A DNA stretch of 47,704 bases from Penium margaritaceum (Eukaryota; Streptophyta; Zygnematophyceae; Desmidiales; Peniaceae): assembly GCA_023375785.1 (NCBI GenBank), contig SZWC01018860.1, positions 7,350 through 55,053 of the forward strand, given 5' to 3'. The translations under genes and the position numbers were made by a program. Under the pieces are notes generated by a model, which worked only from the letters and a program-made list of their open reading frames with translations, did no database searches and had not been told where the DNA came from. This document shows, piece after piece, positions 18,985 to 29,039 of the stretch (the first letter of the stretch is position 1; each line of letters opens with the position of its first letter).

Positions 18985-19455
18985 TGAGCCAGCACCCCCT
19001 GTCGCGCCCACTGGCCCCTCCGAGCCATCAGCCTCAGTTGTACCTGTTGGTCCCTCCGGGCCAGCCGCTCCAGTTGCGCCCGCTGGCTACTCCGGGCTGG
19101 CAGCCCCAGATGCACCCGCTGGCCCCTCAGGGCCATCAGCCCCCTATGCGCCCGCTGGCCAATCCGGGTCGGCAGCCCCAGTCGCGCCCGCTGGCCACTC
19201 CGGGCCGGCAAACCCGGATGCGCCCGCTGGCAGCTCCAGGCCGGCAGCCCCAGTCGTGTCCAGTGGTCCCTCCGGGCCAGCTGCCCCAGTCACATCCAAT
19301 TGTCCCTCCGGGCCAACAGCCCCAGTCGCGCCCGCTGGCCCCTCCGGGCCGGCGGCCCCAGTCACGTCCGTTGGCCCCTCCGGGCCACCAGTCCCAGTCG
19401 CGTCCACTGGTCCCTCCGGACCAGCAGCCCCGTCAGCTTCCGTCGGCCCGTCAGA
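18985..19455 (+). repeat. 36-bp minisatellite encoding a Gly-Pro-Ser linker in A1 Pol
   Basis: About 13 units of 36 bases, each coding 12 residues like PVAPAGPSGPAA or PVTSVGPSGPPV, lie in frame between integrase and reverse transcriptase. Variation is mostly at V-A-P and S/A positions, while G-P-S-G-P is kept. The linker between these domains is normally variable and proline-rich. A tandem repeat of this regularity is unusual. Confidence 0.9.
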
Positions 19456-19599
19456 CTCGGTGCCATCTCCTGCCCTACCACGCTACATGCGTGGCCCAGG
19501 CGATAGCCTCCGACCCAGGCCGTCAGTTAGCGTGCAGACCGCATCACCTCGTCCTGTGGCGTCTCGACCCCAGTCGCTCCACGTGTCTCTTCCACTCCT

Positions 19600-20832
19600 A
19601 CGGTCATGAGTGGAGACCCTGGCACCAAGGCCCTCAACCTGGCCACTTCGGCTGTCGTTACAGACCTTTAGCCTAGCTCTGTACTGGGATATGCCATGCT
19701 TCACAACGAGCATTGGCATGCTGTCATGGCTGCACTCACACGCATCCCACCTGGAGCTCGAGACGCACACCCTCTCTCAGTCCGCTTCATGGCATGCCCG
19801 GAGGACCCAGCCACCCTGCGCGAGGCTAGAGCCTCTCCTGAGGCTGCACACTAGGATGCTACCTGCACTGACAACCTCGCTGTTATCCGGCAGCACCACG
19901 TGTATGACCTCGTCGATCTCACTCTAGGTCGGAAGGCCATCGGTGCCAAGTGGGTCTTTCGGCGCAAATAGAAGCCCGACGGGTCCTTTGAGAAATACAA
20001 TGCCCGCCTCACAACCAAGGGGTTTGCTCAGGTCCCTTGGGTCGATTACGACCAGATCTTTGTCCCAGTTGGTCGATTCTCCATGAGCCAATCGCTCTTC
20101 AGTTTGGTTTCCCAGCATGGGTGGGAGCTACATCAGATGGACGTGAGCAGCGCCTTCCTCGATGGTTCACAGGAGGGTGAGGAGCTCTACATGGTGCAAC
20201 CTCCAGGCTTTGACGACGACACTGGGAGATTCTTGCAGCTACGGAAAACCCTCTACGGCATGAAAAATTCACCTCGGTGCTGGAACCAGGAGATCAATAG
20301 CACGCTCCTTCACGCCGACCTTCAGCGCAGTACCGCTGACCCCGCACTATTCGTCAGCCCGCGAGGCCAGACCCTTGCCGTTGTCCTGGTCAACGTCGAC
20401 GATCTTCTCATTGCGTCGCCTGACATGGGTGCTATCCAGCGTGTCAAGGACCTGCTGCACACCACCTACCAAATGAAGGATCTCGGGTCTGCCCGAGTCT
20501 TCCTGGGCATGGAGTTCGAGCATGATCGCTCCCAGGGCGTTCTGCACGTCCACCAAGCTGCCTATGTGCAGACCCTGTCCACTTGCTTCGCCGAGGACCT
20601 ACCCCTCGTGACCAGTGCATCTTCACTCATGTCACATGATGGCCAGGTAAAGCTGAAGATTCCTGTTCCAGCCGTTGTGGGGGACCCAGTTGACGTGACC
20701 ACGTATCTGCGAGTCATGGGGTCACTGATGTTCTTGGCAACGACGACGCGCCCAGGCATCGCGTTTGCCGTCAACCTCCTGGCTCAGTTTTCTCAGGAGC
20801 CGCGTTACCTCCACTTTGAGGTCGTGATCTGA
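19600..20832 (+). pseudogene. Copia A1 reverse transcriptase
   Basis: After a one-base shift near 19570 the frame goes on with MSGDPGTKALNLATSAV, then YDLVDLTLGRKAIGAKWVF and from 20083 an open run with WELHQMDVSSAFLDGS, EELYMVQPPGFDDD, LRKTLYGMKNSPRCWNQEI and VLVNVDDLLIASPDMG. The catalytic tetrapeptide is N-V-D-D instead of Y-V-D-D, with both Asp kept. Stops at 19669, 19852, 19969 and 20830 interrupt it. Three of these correspond to Trp or Arg codons in A2 and fit C-to-T changes. Confidence 0.9.
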
Positions 20833-21360
20833 GTATTGCACTACGTCGTCTTGACTCCTCGGCGAGGTCTCATGTTCAGCCGCCACTCGTCTGTCATCGC
20901 TGTGGGCTACACCGACAGTGACTAGGCTTGCAGTCCAGACGGTAAGAGTCGCACAGGCTTAATCTTTTTGATCGGCAGCACTGCTCTGTCCTGGCGTAGT
21001 GGCAAGTAGGGGTGCATTGCACGCAGCACTGCTAAGGCTGAGTATGTGACCCTTGGCTCAGGCGCGTGTGAGAGTGTGTGTCTATGTCATCTGTTGTCCG
21101 ATTTGCGTCAGTCCGTCGCATCCATCACGTTGCATTGTGACAATGAGAGTTCCATGGCCCTCGCCGACAATGACGGCGTGCATCACACACGCACAAAGCA
21201 CATCAATGTTGAGTATCACTATGTGCGTTCATTGTTGCATGACGGCAGCATCAGCATTGTGTGGGTTGAGACAGCACGGTAACTGGCTGACTTCTTGACA
21301 AAGGCACTGAAGCGCGAATTGTTCAAGAAGGTTGTGAGTTTGGTTGGCGTGTGTCCGTGA
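20833..21360 (+). pseudogene. Copia A1 RNase H
   Basis: The same frame as RT continues to a natural stop at 21358-21360, with premature stops at 20923 (GYTDSD-stop), 21007 and 21280. The RNase H acids are present: Asp in YTDSD, Glu in KAEYVTLG, Asp in HCDNESSM. The DFLTKALKRELF end is typical of copia. The stops correspond to Trp, Gln/His and Gln in A2 or B. Confidence 0.9.
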
Positions 21361-21464
21361 GTGGCTCTTTTCGTCCCTGCCTGCGTCTCTATGTGCCCAG
21401 GGGGGGTTTGGCTGTTGACAGTATTTCTGCCCGTAAATGTGCACTGCGTCTATGAGTCATGAGG

Positions 21465-22318
21465 GATTTTCTTTTTGCGAGTTCTCATTGTGCTCTGTTG
21501 TGTCCTCCCGGCTTGTGTACATCTGTGTGCACATGACTTACGGCGAGACTCGATGCTGTTGGAGTGTTTTCCGGTGGAACCAACGCACATTGAGGCCCAC
21601 TCGCAGTTCACTGGAGCCTCCTCCCTCCGGCGACGTGCTCAGCTCCATCGACAGGCCTCCTTGGCAGTCGGGCTGCTGGCGGTCACTGCAACCGCAGATG
21701 CTGTCTGCATGCACCCAGTGCTGGTTCAGACTGTGCCATTGCGTCTCCAGCATCATGCTCTACCTAGGGTCTGTGTCTCTTGTTGCATGGTACTGTTTGC
21801 CATGATGGACCGTTGTAGGCACTACCTAGGTTCAGGCAGCCATAACTCTTTGCTCCTATTTTTCTAGCTGCTTCTGACCGCACGACTGCGTTCGCAGCGT
21901 TGGTATTATGGTAAGGTCCAGTTTTCAGGCAAAATGGACAATGCCCGGGTTTTGGGCTGTAGGGCGTCTGGCAGGGCTCACCGAGAAAACCCTGCCTGCC
22001 AGAAAATAGGTCTAGGACTATTTTCTGATTGGCTGGTTAGCTGAGTAACAAGTTCTACACTAGTGGGGGGGGGAGCTAGAACTTGGAGGGGTCTCCCATT
22101 GTTGCTCATTCTTCACTCCTAATCAGTTACTTCAAGTTTTCAGCTGCTTTCTGATGCTAACACTGCCGCGCTCGTTTCTCAGTAACAGATCCAGAGCACT
22201 CAGACTTAGACTCTAGAGTAGCAGACTTAGTGGGCAGCAGACTAAGCAACTTGCGTGGAAGCCTACATTCTACATCAACACCGCCACTGCCCCAATCTGT
22301 GCTCTAGTCTAGTTTCCA
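21465..22318 (+). repeat. 3' LTR of copia A1 (boundaries approximate)
   Basis: Aligns with both A2 LTRs, for example GTGCTCTGTTGTGTCCTCCC at 21489 and the ACTAGTGGGGGGGG / AACTTGGAGGGGTCTCCCAT block near 22059-22099. The start should be near ATTTTCTTTTTGCG and the end near CTAGTTTCCATT. Purine runs at 21400-21407 and 21461-21464 are candidate priming tracts. Confidence 0.75.
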
Positions 22319-22319
22319 T

Positions 22320-22646
22320 TTGGTTCCCATCTTGTGTTTTGGTTTTCTCTTTTACCTGTCGATGCTTCAAGGAAAGTCTCTTCATAAGGCATCTGTTGCA
22401 GCCAATGGATATGAGCTCCCACTGGGTAAAATTCCTGCTGAGTTGTCGGACCTGTGCTCTGACAGAGAGGCAGCGACCTGTACAATTTTGTTTGTCCACA
22501 TACATGCGCATCGGTTCTACAACATTACAAAATTGTTCCCCAAATGCTTTGAATCATGTTTCACAAATTCCACACTTTTTAATGCATGTTGTCAGGGAGA
22601 AAAGAAGATGGCATTCAATGCCTTCTACTTCGCAATGACAGGTTGA
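22320..22646 (+). CDS. Unassigned ORF between two retroelements, possible host exon
   Basis: A 108-codon frame in the roughly 490 bases between the A1 and A2 LTRs. It does not match anything in the elements here and I do not recognise it. From about 22372 it reads GKSLHKASVAANGYELPLGK, then AELSDLCSDREAATCTILFV, HIHAHRFYNITKLFPKCFES and CFTNSTLFNACCQGEKKMAF, with six cysteines. It is mixed in composition, unlike low-complexity by-products. A pyrimidine-rich stretch ending in TTCAAG at 22371 and ACAGGTTGAG at 22638-22647 could be an acceptor and donor, giving a 270-base exon. It could equally be a chance frame. Confidence 0.25.
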   Translation: MVPILCFGFLFYLSMLQGKSLHKASVAANGYELPLGKIPAELSDLCSDREAATCTILFVHIHAHRFYNITKLFPKCFESCFTNSTLFNACCQGEKKMAFNAFYFAMTG

Positions 22647-22679
22647 GGACAGAATGCAGACTAATAGAGAGTACAAGGC

Positions 22680-22806
22680 TGCAATACTATGATATTGAGT
22701 ACCGCGGCACTCGAGTACCACTTTATGACAGTACCAAGGTACAGATACCGCGGTATCATAATTTTTTTGCAACTCATTACCGATACCAGTACCGGCACCG
22801 CGTTTC
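22680..22806. repeat. GTACC/GGTAC-rich palindromic sequence left of A2
   Basis: Contains GATACCGCGGTATC (22744-22757, perfect palindrome), GAGTACCGCGG, GTACCAAGGTAC and GATACCAGTACCGGC. The same motif family resumes right of A2 at 31761, so A2 inserted into it. Confidence 0.7.
22802..22806. repeat. Left target site duplication of A2 (GTTTC)
   Basis: GTTTC precedes the 5' LTR and GTTAC (31761-31765) follows the 3' LTR. They differ at one position, as expected for an old 5-bp duplication. Confidence 0.6.
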
Positions 22807-23657
22807 TATTGGTTGTTGTGCATCTCTCATTGTGCTCTGTTGTGCCCTCCCGACTTGTGTACATCGGCGTGCAAATGACTGACGGCGAGACTCGACGCTG
22901 CTAGAGTGTTGTCCGGTGGAGCCGACGCACGCTGAGATCCACTCAAAGTTTGCTGGAGCCTCCTCCCTCCGGCGATGTACTCAGCTCCATTGGCAGGCCT
23001 CCTTGGCGGTCGGGCCGCCGGCGGTCACTGCCATCGCAGATGCTGTCTGCATGCTCCCAGCGCTGGTTCTCACTGTGCCATTGCCTCTGTAGCATCATGC
23101 TCTGCCTAGGGTCCATGTCTCTTGCTGCGTAGCACTGCTTGGCATCGTGGACCGTTCTAGGCACTAACTGGGTTTGGACATCCATAACTCTTTGCTGCTA
23201 CTTTTCTAGCTGATTCAAACCGCACGACTGCGTACGCAACGTTGGTATTATGGTATGGTCCAGTATGAGGCAAAACGGACGACGCCCGGGTTTTCGGCTG
23301 TCGGGCGTCTGGCAGGACTCACCGAGAAAACTCTGCCTGCCAGAAAACAGGTCTAGGACTGTTTTCTGATTGGCTGGTTAGCTCAGTAACAAGTTCTACA
23401 CTAGTGAGGGGGAGCTAGAACTTGGAGGGGTCTCCCATTGTTGCTCATTCTTCATTCCTAATCAGTCACTTTCAATTTTCAGTTGCTTTCTGGCGCTAAC
23501 ATTGGCGCACACATTTCTGAGTAACAAACCCAGAGCTTCCAGACTTAGTCTCTAGAGCGACAGACTAAGGGGGCAGCAGACTAGAGCAACTAGCGTGGAA
23601 GCCCGCATGCTACATCAACAAAGCTGTTGCCCCAACCTACTGCCTAGTTTTCCTTTT
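22807..23657 (+). repeat. 5' LTR of copia A2
   Basis: Begins TATTGGTTGTTGTGCATCTC (3' copy: TGTTGGTTTTTTGTGCATC) and ends CCTAGTTTTCCTTTT directly before the primer site. Its end dinucleotide is TT, not CA. Confidence 0.85.
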
Positions 23658-23668
23658 TGGTATCAGAT
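23658..23668 (+). other. Primer binding site of A2, tRNA-Met type
   Basis: TGGTATCAGAT, directly after the LTR. It departs from TGGTATCAGAGC only at the last positions. Confidence 0.8.
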
Positions 23669-25340
23669 CCAGAGCATAGCAGCATCAGCAGAAGATGGGC
23701 GTACAGGTGCCTGACAACGCCGCCGGGCCCCCACACGCGCCAGTGCCGGGGAAATGCTGCCGGATTTTTGGCGGCAGCATTGAATCACTTGGTGGCGGCA
23801 TCAGATTTTTTCCCACGGCCACAAGGCCAGGGGAAATGCTACCGGATTTTTTATGGCAGCACAGACCCACACGCGTGACGCGAGGAGGTGAGCGGCAGGC
23901 CGCGTCCGACACGTGCAGGTGACGACGCACATGGCGACGTCACCTAGGTGTAGTGACAGGCACCAGCGAGCAGCAGCAGCAGCCTGCAGCAACAGCAGCG
24001 GCAGGCAACTTCAGCGAGCAGTGGCAGTAGTAGCCTACAGTAGCTGCGTGCAGCAGCAACAGCCGGTAGTAGTAGTAGCTCGTAGTAGCTCGCAACAATA
24101 GCAGCAATTGGTAGCAACAGCAGCTCGCAGTAGCTCACATCAGCAGCAGCAGCCCGCAGCTGCAAGCAGCAGCGGCGGCCAGCAGCAGTAGCTTGCAACA
24201 ACAGTAGCTCGCAGCAGCAGCAGCAGCGGCACCGAGCAGCAGTAGCAGAAGTGAGCAGTAGTAGCAGCAAGCTGCAGCAACTACAACAGCAAGCAGCAGC
24301 AACAGCCGGCTGCAACAGCAGGAGCAGCGAGTAGCAACCGACAGCAGCTAGCAGCAGCTGCTGCTGCTCACACCCCGCAGCTCGCTACGAGCAGCGAGCT
24401 CTAGGCAGCGAGTCCGCTGCTCGCTGCGAGCAGTGAGCTGCTGGGAGCGAGCAGCGAGCTCGCTACTCGCAGCCCGCTGCCCACATTTAGCAGCGAGGCT
24501 CGCTGGGCCAGACAAGAAGAAAGGAAAAAAAGGGCTAACAAAAATATTCCCCCACCCAGCAGCGGCTGCCATAGCTGCTATAGCAGCCACAACATCCACA
24601 GCAGCACGCAGCAACATCAGCAGCAGCAGCAGTAGTAGCTACTGCAGTAGGAGGAGCTGCAACAGTAGTAACAGTTGTTGCTGCCACAGCAACAACAGCA
24701 GTAGCAGTAGCAGTAGCAGCAGTTGCTACTGCCATGGCAGCTGCAGCAGTAGCAGCAGCAGCAGCTACAATAGCAATAGCAGCAGTAGCAGTAGCAGCAG
24801 TAATAGCAGAAACAGTAGTAGTGGCAAGCAGCGGTAGCGGAAGCAACCGCAACAATAGTAGCATCAACAATAGCAGTCGCTGCAACTATGCTACAATGAC
24901 TCTAACCACAGCCACTGCTGACGTGAGCATCCATCCTCTGATGTCACTACTGAGATCACTGCTTTATCCCAGTAGCAGTAGTTTATTACGCCGCGGCAAC
25001 TGCTGACGCCACTCGTCCTAGGCTGACGTCACTGCTGACATCAGCAGCACACAAAACACAAAAAAACAAAGCAAAGGGGGCACCAAAACAATGGCTAACA
25101 GCCCCAGTGGGGAGGGGTCCTCCTCCGTTGGAGGGACCTCCACGTGGAGGACCCCCCCCTATTCTTGCAACAGCTGCAAAAGCTGTAGTAGTAGCAACAG
25201 CAGAAGCAGAACCAGGAACAGCAGTAGTTGCAGCTGCAACAGCAGTAGTAGCAGCAGCAGCACCAGTAGCAGTAGTAGCAACAAGAGCCGTAGCAGCAAC
25301 AGTAGTAACAGCAGCAGCAGTAGTAGTAGCAGCCCACATG
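23669..25340 (+). other. Long CAG/AGT-triplet-rich leader of A2
   Basis: About 1.7 kb between primer site and gag. From 23965 to 24380 and from 24590 to 24860 the plus strand is dominated by AGC, CAG and AGT triplets, and again from 25170 to 25340. Between them lie a purine-rich patch (24509-24540) and a cluster of TGACGTCA-like octamers (24910-25045). Frames here encode only homopolymer-like Ser, Ala, Leu or Gln and are not genes. Families B and C have the same kind of leader. Confidence 0.8.
24919..25043 (+). promoter_or_regulatory. Cluster of TGACGTCA-like octamers in the A2 leader
   Basis: TGACGTGA (24919), TGATGTCA (24939), TGACGCCA (about 25003), TGACGTCA (25024) and TGACATCA (25036). 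TGACGTCA is the palindromic site of CREB/ATF and many plant bZIP factors. A promoter role is inference. Confidence 0.4.
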
Positions 25341-25349
25341 CGTCATCGC

Positions 25350-26470
25350 CGGTACCTCCGACCCCCTGAGTGCCATTCAGCAACAGCTCACCGCCCTGAC
25401 GCAACAGCTTGTAGCACTGCAGCCACTAGCCTCACGGACTACCACCAGCGCCCCTCTGCCGTTCATTCCTCCTCGACACATCAGCCCCGCCGTGTCCATT
25501 GCCACGCATTACCTGGCGTAGCAGTAGACTCAGTGCCAGCGGCAGAAAGTGACCGCTGTCCTTGGCCCCACTCTGGACGCCGGCTGCAAGCAAAACGACT
25601 TTGAGACTTCGCCCCCGCCGCTTCAGGCCGGTGAGCAGTTCCGGAGCTGGGAGCTTGGCTTCCGCATCTGGGCGCAGGGTGAGGGTATGTGGGCATACTA
25701 CACCCTCCCGTACGACTCCACCCAGGCCAACCAGCTGTATGACGCCGGTCGCGCCGTACACGCCCTCGTCCCCGTCGCTCCTCCGGCTTCCCGCCTAGCC
25801 CTAGAGCCCTTTCTCGGTGACTTTACCACTGGCGACCCTTCAGCCGCGTGGCACATCCTCACTCGTTTCCATCGCCTGTTCAGCGACATTGAAACTAGCC
25901 GTTTGCTGCAGGAGTTCAACTCCCTGCACATGGGGGAGACCGAGACAATCACTACGTACTGGCAGCGGGCTGAGGACATCCTCCGCCGCCTAGGCACCTC
26001 TGCTCCACTCCCTTTGGCCGTGCTCCTCACCATCAAGCACGGTGCCACCAATGCGTACGCAGACGTCTTCGTCCACTATTCCCAGGACGTCCTCTCCACC
26101 ATGGCGGTCCAGGGCACCCTCATGCGCTGGGCATACGAGCTCTTCCTCAGGATTGAGGAAGCTCACCTGGAGTCCCGTCTCCAGCGCACAGAGGCCCTTG
26201 CCTCCCCTGCCATCGCTTTTGTGGCAGTCGCTTCCCTCGCAGCCGATTCTTCCTCCACCAGCTCCTCGTTGCCGGGGAAGAAGAAGCGCCGGAGCAAGAA
26301 GGGCAAGGGTCAGCAGTGGTAGCAGCAGCAACAGCGGTCGACAGGGTCTAGTAGGGGCTCGGTCTGCCACACCTGTGGCCAGCCAGGGCACGGGTGGTAC
26401 ACATGCCCGCTACCGACAGACTAGGCGTGCGTCATTGCCACCATGCGTTGCCAGTGGGAGCACTGTCTTG
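25350..26470 (+). pseudogene. Copia A2 Gag with CCHC knuckle
   Basis: In the frame of 25549, LSAIQQQLTALTQQLVALQ is a short coiled coil like that at the start of B Gag. After two TAG codons (25519, 25525) follows the capsid part: FRSWELGFRIWAQGEGMWAY, EPFLGDFTTGDPSAAWHILT, LLQEFNSLHMGETETITTYW and RRLGTSAPLPLAVLLTIKHG. It aligns along its length with Gag of B. A basic KKKRRSKKGKG stretch, a TAG at 26320 and then CHTCGQPGHGWYTC (26362-26403, CX2CX4HX4C) close it. The true start codon is unclear because the leader has lost phase. Confidence 0.8.
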
Positions 26471-26950
26471 CCTCTGTTGCCATAGCTATCGCCACCCCTG
26501 ACGCCTCGACCGTGTCCAGCGGCTCCACTCCTCCGACCGCGACACCGGTCCCGTAGACGCCAGCTCTTTAGCAATATCATCCGCAGCTGTCGGCGCCTCC
26601 GTTCCCTTCACCGAGGCATTCCTCCTATCCAGGCTCCAGTACCATCACTCCATAATCAGTCTACACTCCCGAGCCGTCCACATGCGAGCGTCAGCTGGAG
26701 CAGTTCATTCCGCTTCAGCTCGGCCTGCCTTACCCTCCCCCCTAGGGAAGTGCGAGTTGTGTCACCTCCTGCTTGTCCCCACTGCCCTGCATGAGTGAGC
26801 TTGAGTTGCGGGCGTGTCCTACTTCCTCGTCTGTCTCGCCATCCCCTGTGATCTCGTCTGTCCCCTTTCGTGACGACGTCGCGTGGCTTGATGATCGGCA
26901 GTCTCGGTTCGCGCCCCTTCCACCGCGTCCGCGTCTCTCGCTTGCTGCCA
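26471..26950 (+). pseudogene. Copia A2 linker between nucleocapsid and protease
   Basis: A Ser/Pro/Thr-rich segment in the Gag frame with several TAG codons, running to LAAM-stop at 26953. The frame then changes to that of protease. B has no change at this place, so it is a secondary indel here. Confidence 0.55.
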
Positions 26951-26951
26951 T

Positions 26952-27431
26952 GTGACTGTTAGTGATCTGGCAACACTGGTCCAGGACCCTGCCGAGACCT
27001 GGATCATCGACTCCGGAGCCACGCATCACATGATGGCCTCTTGCGAGGCCTTCAGTATGGTTGGTCCTGTTGGCAATGTCTCCGGGGTCCGGACGGGCTC
27101 CGGAGAGATGTTACATGTCCGCGGTGTCGGCGTCGTTTGTTTCCGTGGTCCTGCCGGTGATATCTTCTTGATCGATGTCCTCTTCATCCCAGATCTTGAG
27201 CTCAGCCTTATGTCCGTTACTGCCCTTGACCGCATGAGCATGGATGTTGTGCACTCGTGTGGTGTTGGCAGTGGGTCGTTGCGTCCGTCCAATCTTGTCG
27301 TTTTGCACGCCACCGCCCGTGGCAACCTGTGGCACATACCTCGTCAGTCCTCCTCTCCTTCCGTCCCCTCCTTGTCGGCCACCACAGGCCATGTGTTCGT
27401 CACCAGCACGCTCTCTCCTGAGCACACATGA
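26952..27431 (+). pseudogene. Copia A2 aspartic protease and pre-integrase region
   Basis: The frame reads TWIIDSGATHHMMASCEAFS with an intact D-S-G-A active site, then GVGVVCFRGPAGDIFLIDVL and FIPDLELSLMSVTALDRMSM, the usual order of a copia protease. It ends in TGA at 27429-27431 where B has an Arg codon (a CGA-to-TGA type change). The protease cuts the Gag-Pol polyprotein. Confidence 0.9.
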
Positions 27432-28385
27432 CTCCTGCAAGGCCACCTTTGCCACGTCCACTCTGCTGCCGTAGACAGCATGCTCCGCACCCAGCAGGCC
27501 AAGGGCCTTGACTCGGAGACTTTCCCTCTCCCGTGCCCTACAGAGTGCGTTGATTGCACTCAGGGCAAGATGCACCGGTCCACATACCCTCTGTCCTCCT
27601 CCCGTGCATCCGCCCCTCTAGACCTGGTCCATTCTGATGTCATGGGTCCTCTCCTTACCGAGACCGTCGGAGAGCACGGCCGCTAAGTCCTCACCCTCAC
27701 GGACGACTACTCTGGCTACCGCTGGGTCTTCTGCCTTCGGCAGAAGAGCGATGTCGCCCGTGCCATTCAGGACTGGATTGTCCTTGCGGAGCGCGAGTGT
27801 GGTTGATCTCTTTGCCGCTTTCGCTCCGATCGCGGTGGTGAGTACATGGGCGAGACCACGACTTTCCTCACCTCCCGCGGTATCCACCACGAGACGTCCA
27901 CGCCCTACACGCCCGCCCAGAACGGCGCCTCCGAGCAGTGGAACCATACCATGGCTCACGCTGTCTGCACCATGCGGGTTGAGTCTGGCCTCTCTGATGG
28001 CTTCTATTTTGAAGCCATGGCCTACATGACGTGGGTCTGGAACCGGATTCCCCACGGACCCCTTCCCCGCCAGTCCACGTTGTACCAGCATTGGTGCGGT
28101 CAACAAGCCGACGTCCGCCCTGCTCACGTCTGGGGCTATGTGACCATTGTCTAGCTGCCAGTCCCGCAGCAGGGCAACAAGCTCGCCCCCCACGGGCATC
28201 CTTGCAACTTTTTCGCTGTCTCTCGTTAGTCCAAGGCTTGGCGCGTCTGGGGTCCCTCCCGACACTGCATCGTCGAGTCCCGCGATACCCTCTTCTTTGA
28301 GGAGCTGTTTCCGTGCGATCTCATTCGCTCCGGCTCATCGGTATCCCTCCCGTTGCGTGGGGGAGTGGTGATTCCGTCCTCCGTC
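27432..28385 (+). pseudogene. Copia A2 integrase
   Basis: Continues the protease frame. The zinc-binding region ends with CVDCTQGKMHRSTYPL. The core has LDLVHSDVMGPLLTE, RFRSDRGGEYMGETTTFL and PAQNGASEQWNHTMAH, so all three catalytic acids remain (unlike A1 and B). Stops at 27684 (TAA), 27804 (TGA, Arg in A1), 28152 (TAG, Trp in A1) and 28227 (TAG, Gln in A1) destroy it. The last three fit cytosine deamination. Confidence 0.9.
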
Positions 28386-28424
28386 CTGCCGCTTCCAGGA
28401 GACACATCACTTCATCCCTCCGAG

Positions 28425-28890
28425 TCAGCAGCCCCCGTCGCGCCCGCTGGCCCCTCTGAGCCAGCAGCCCTAGTCGCGTCCACTAGATCCTCCGGGCCAG
28501 CCGCCCTTGTCGTGTCCACTCGTCCCTCAGGGCCAGCCACCCAGTCGTGTCTACTGGTCCCTCCAAGCCAGCTGCCCCAGTCGCGCCTGTCGGCCCCTCC
28601 GGGTCGGCAGCCCCAGTCGCGCCCGCTGGCCCCTCTGAGCCAGCAGCCCCAGTTGCGTCCATAGGTCCCTCCGGGCCAGCCGCCCCAGTCGTGTCCACGG
28701 GTCCCTCCGGGCCAGCCACCCCAGTCGCGTCCACTGGTCCCTCCAAGCCAGCTGCCCCAGTCGTGCCCGCCGGCCCGGAGGGGCCGGCGGCCCCAGTCGC
28801 GTCCGCTGGCCCCTCCGAGCCAGCAGCCCAAGTCGCATCCGCTGGTCCCTCTGGGCCAGCAACCCCATCCGCCTCCAGCGGCCCATTAGA
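28425..28890 (+). repeat. 36-bp minisatellite linker in A2 Pol
   Basis: The same 12-residue unit as in A1 (PVAPAGPSEPAA, PVASTGPSGPAT and so on), about 13 copies. A one-base deletion near 28541 shifts the frame midway. The unit sequences and order differ from A1, so copies have been gained, lost or homogenised since the two elements split. Confidence 0.9.
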
Positions 28891-29039
28891 GTCGGTGCCA
28901 TCTCCTGCCCTGCAGCGCTACACGCGTGGCCCAAGGGCCCCGACAGCCTGCGATCCAGACCGTCAGTGAGCGCGCAGACCGTAGCACCTCGCCTAGTGGC
29001 GTCTCGGCCCTCTGTCGCGCCACGTGTCTCTTCCACTCC

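Noticed and set aside
19144..19407. Collagen-like minus-strand frame (GATGAAGPEGP)
   Set aside because: Antisense reading of the same 36-bp repeat.
18963..19676. Second plus-strand frame rich in QPQSRPLAPPG
   Set aside because: Alternative frame of the 36-bp repeat; kept open by periodicity divisible by three.
23944..25404. Numerous Ser-, Leu-, Cys-, Ala- or Gln-rich frames on both strands
   Set aside because: Homopolymer-like translations of CAG/AGT triplets in the A2 leader. Similar frames at 33731-34297 and 44253-44848 are rejected for the same reason.
26323..26960. Programmed Gag-Pol frameshift in A2
   Set aside because: Family B has Gag and protease in one frame at this place, so the change in A2 is better explained as an indel.
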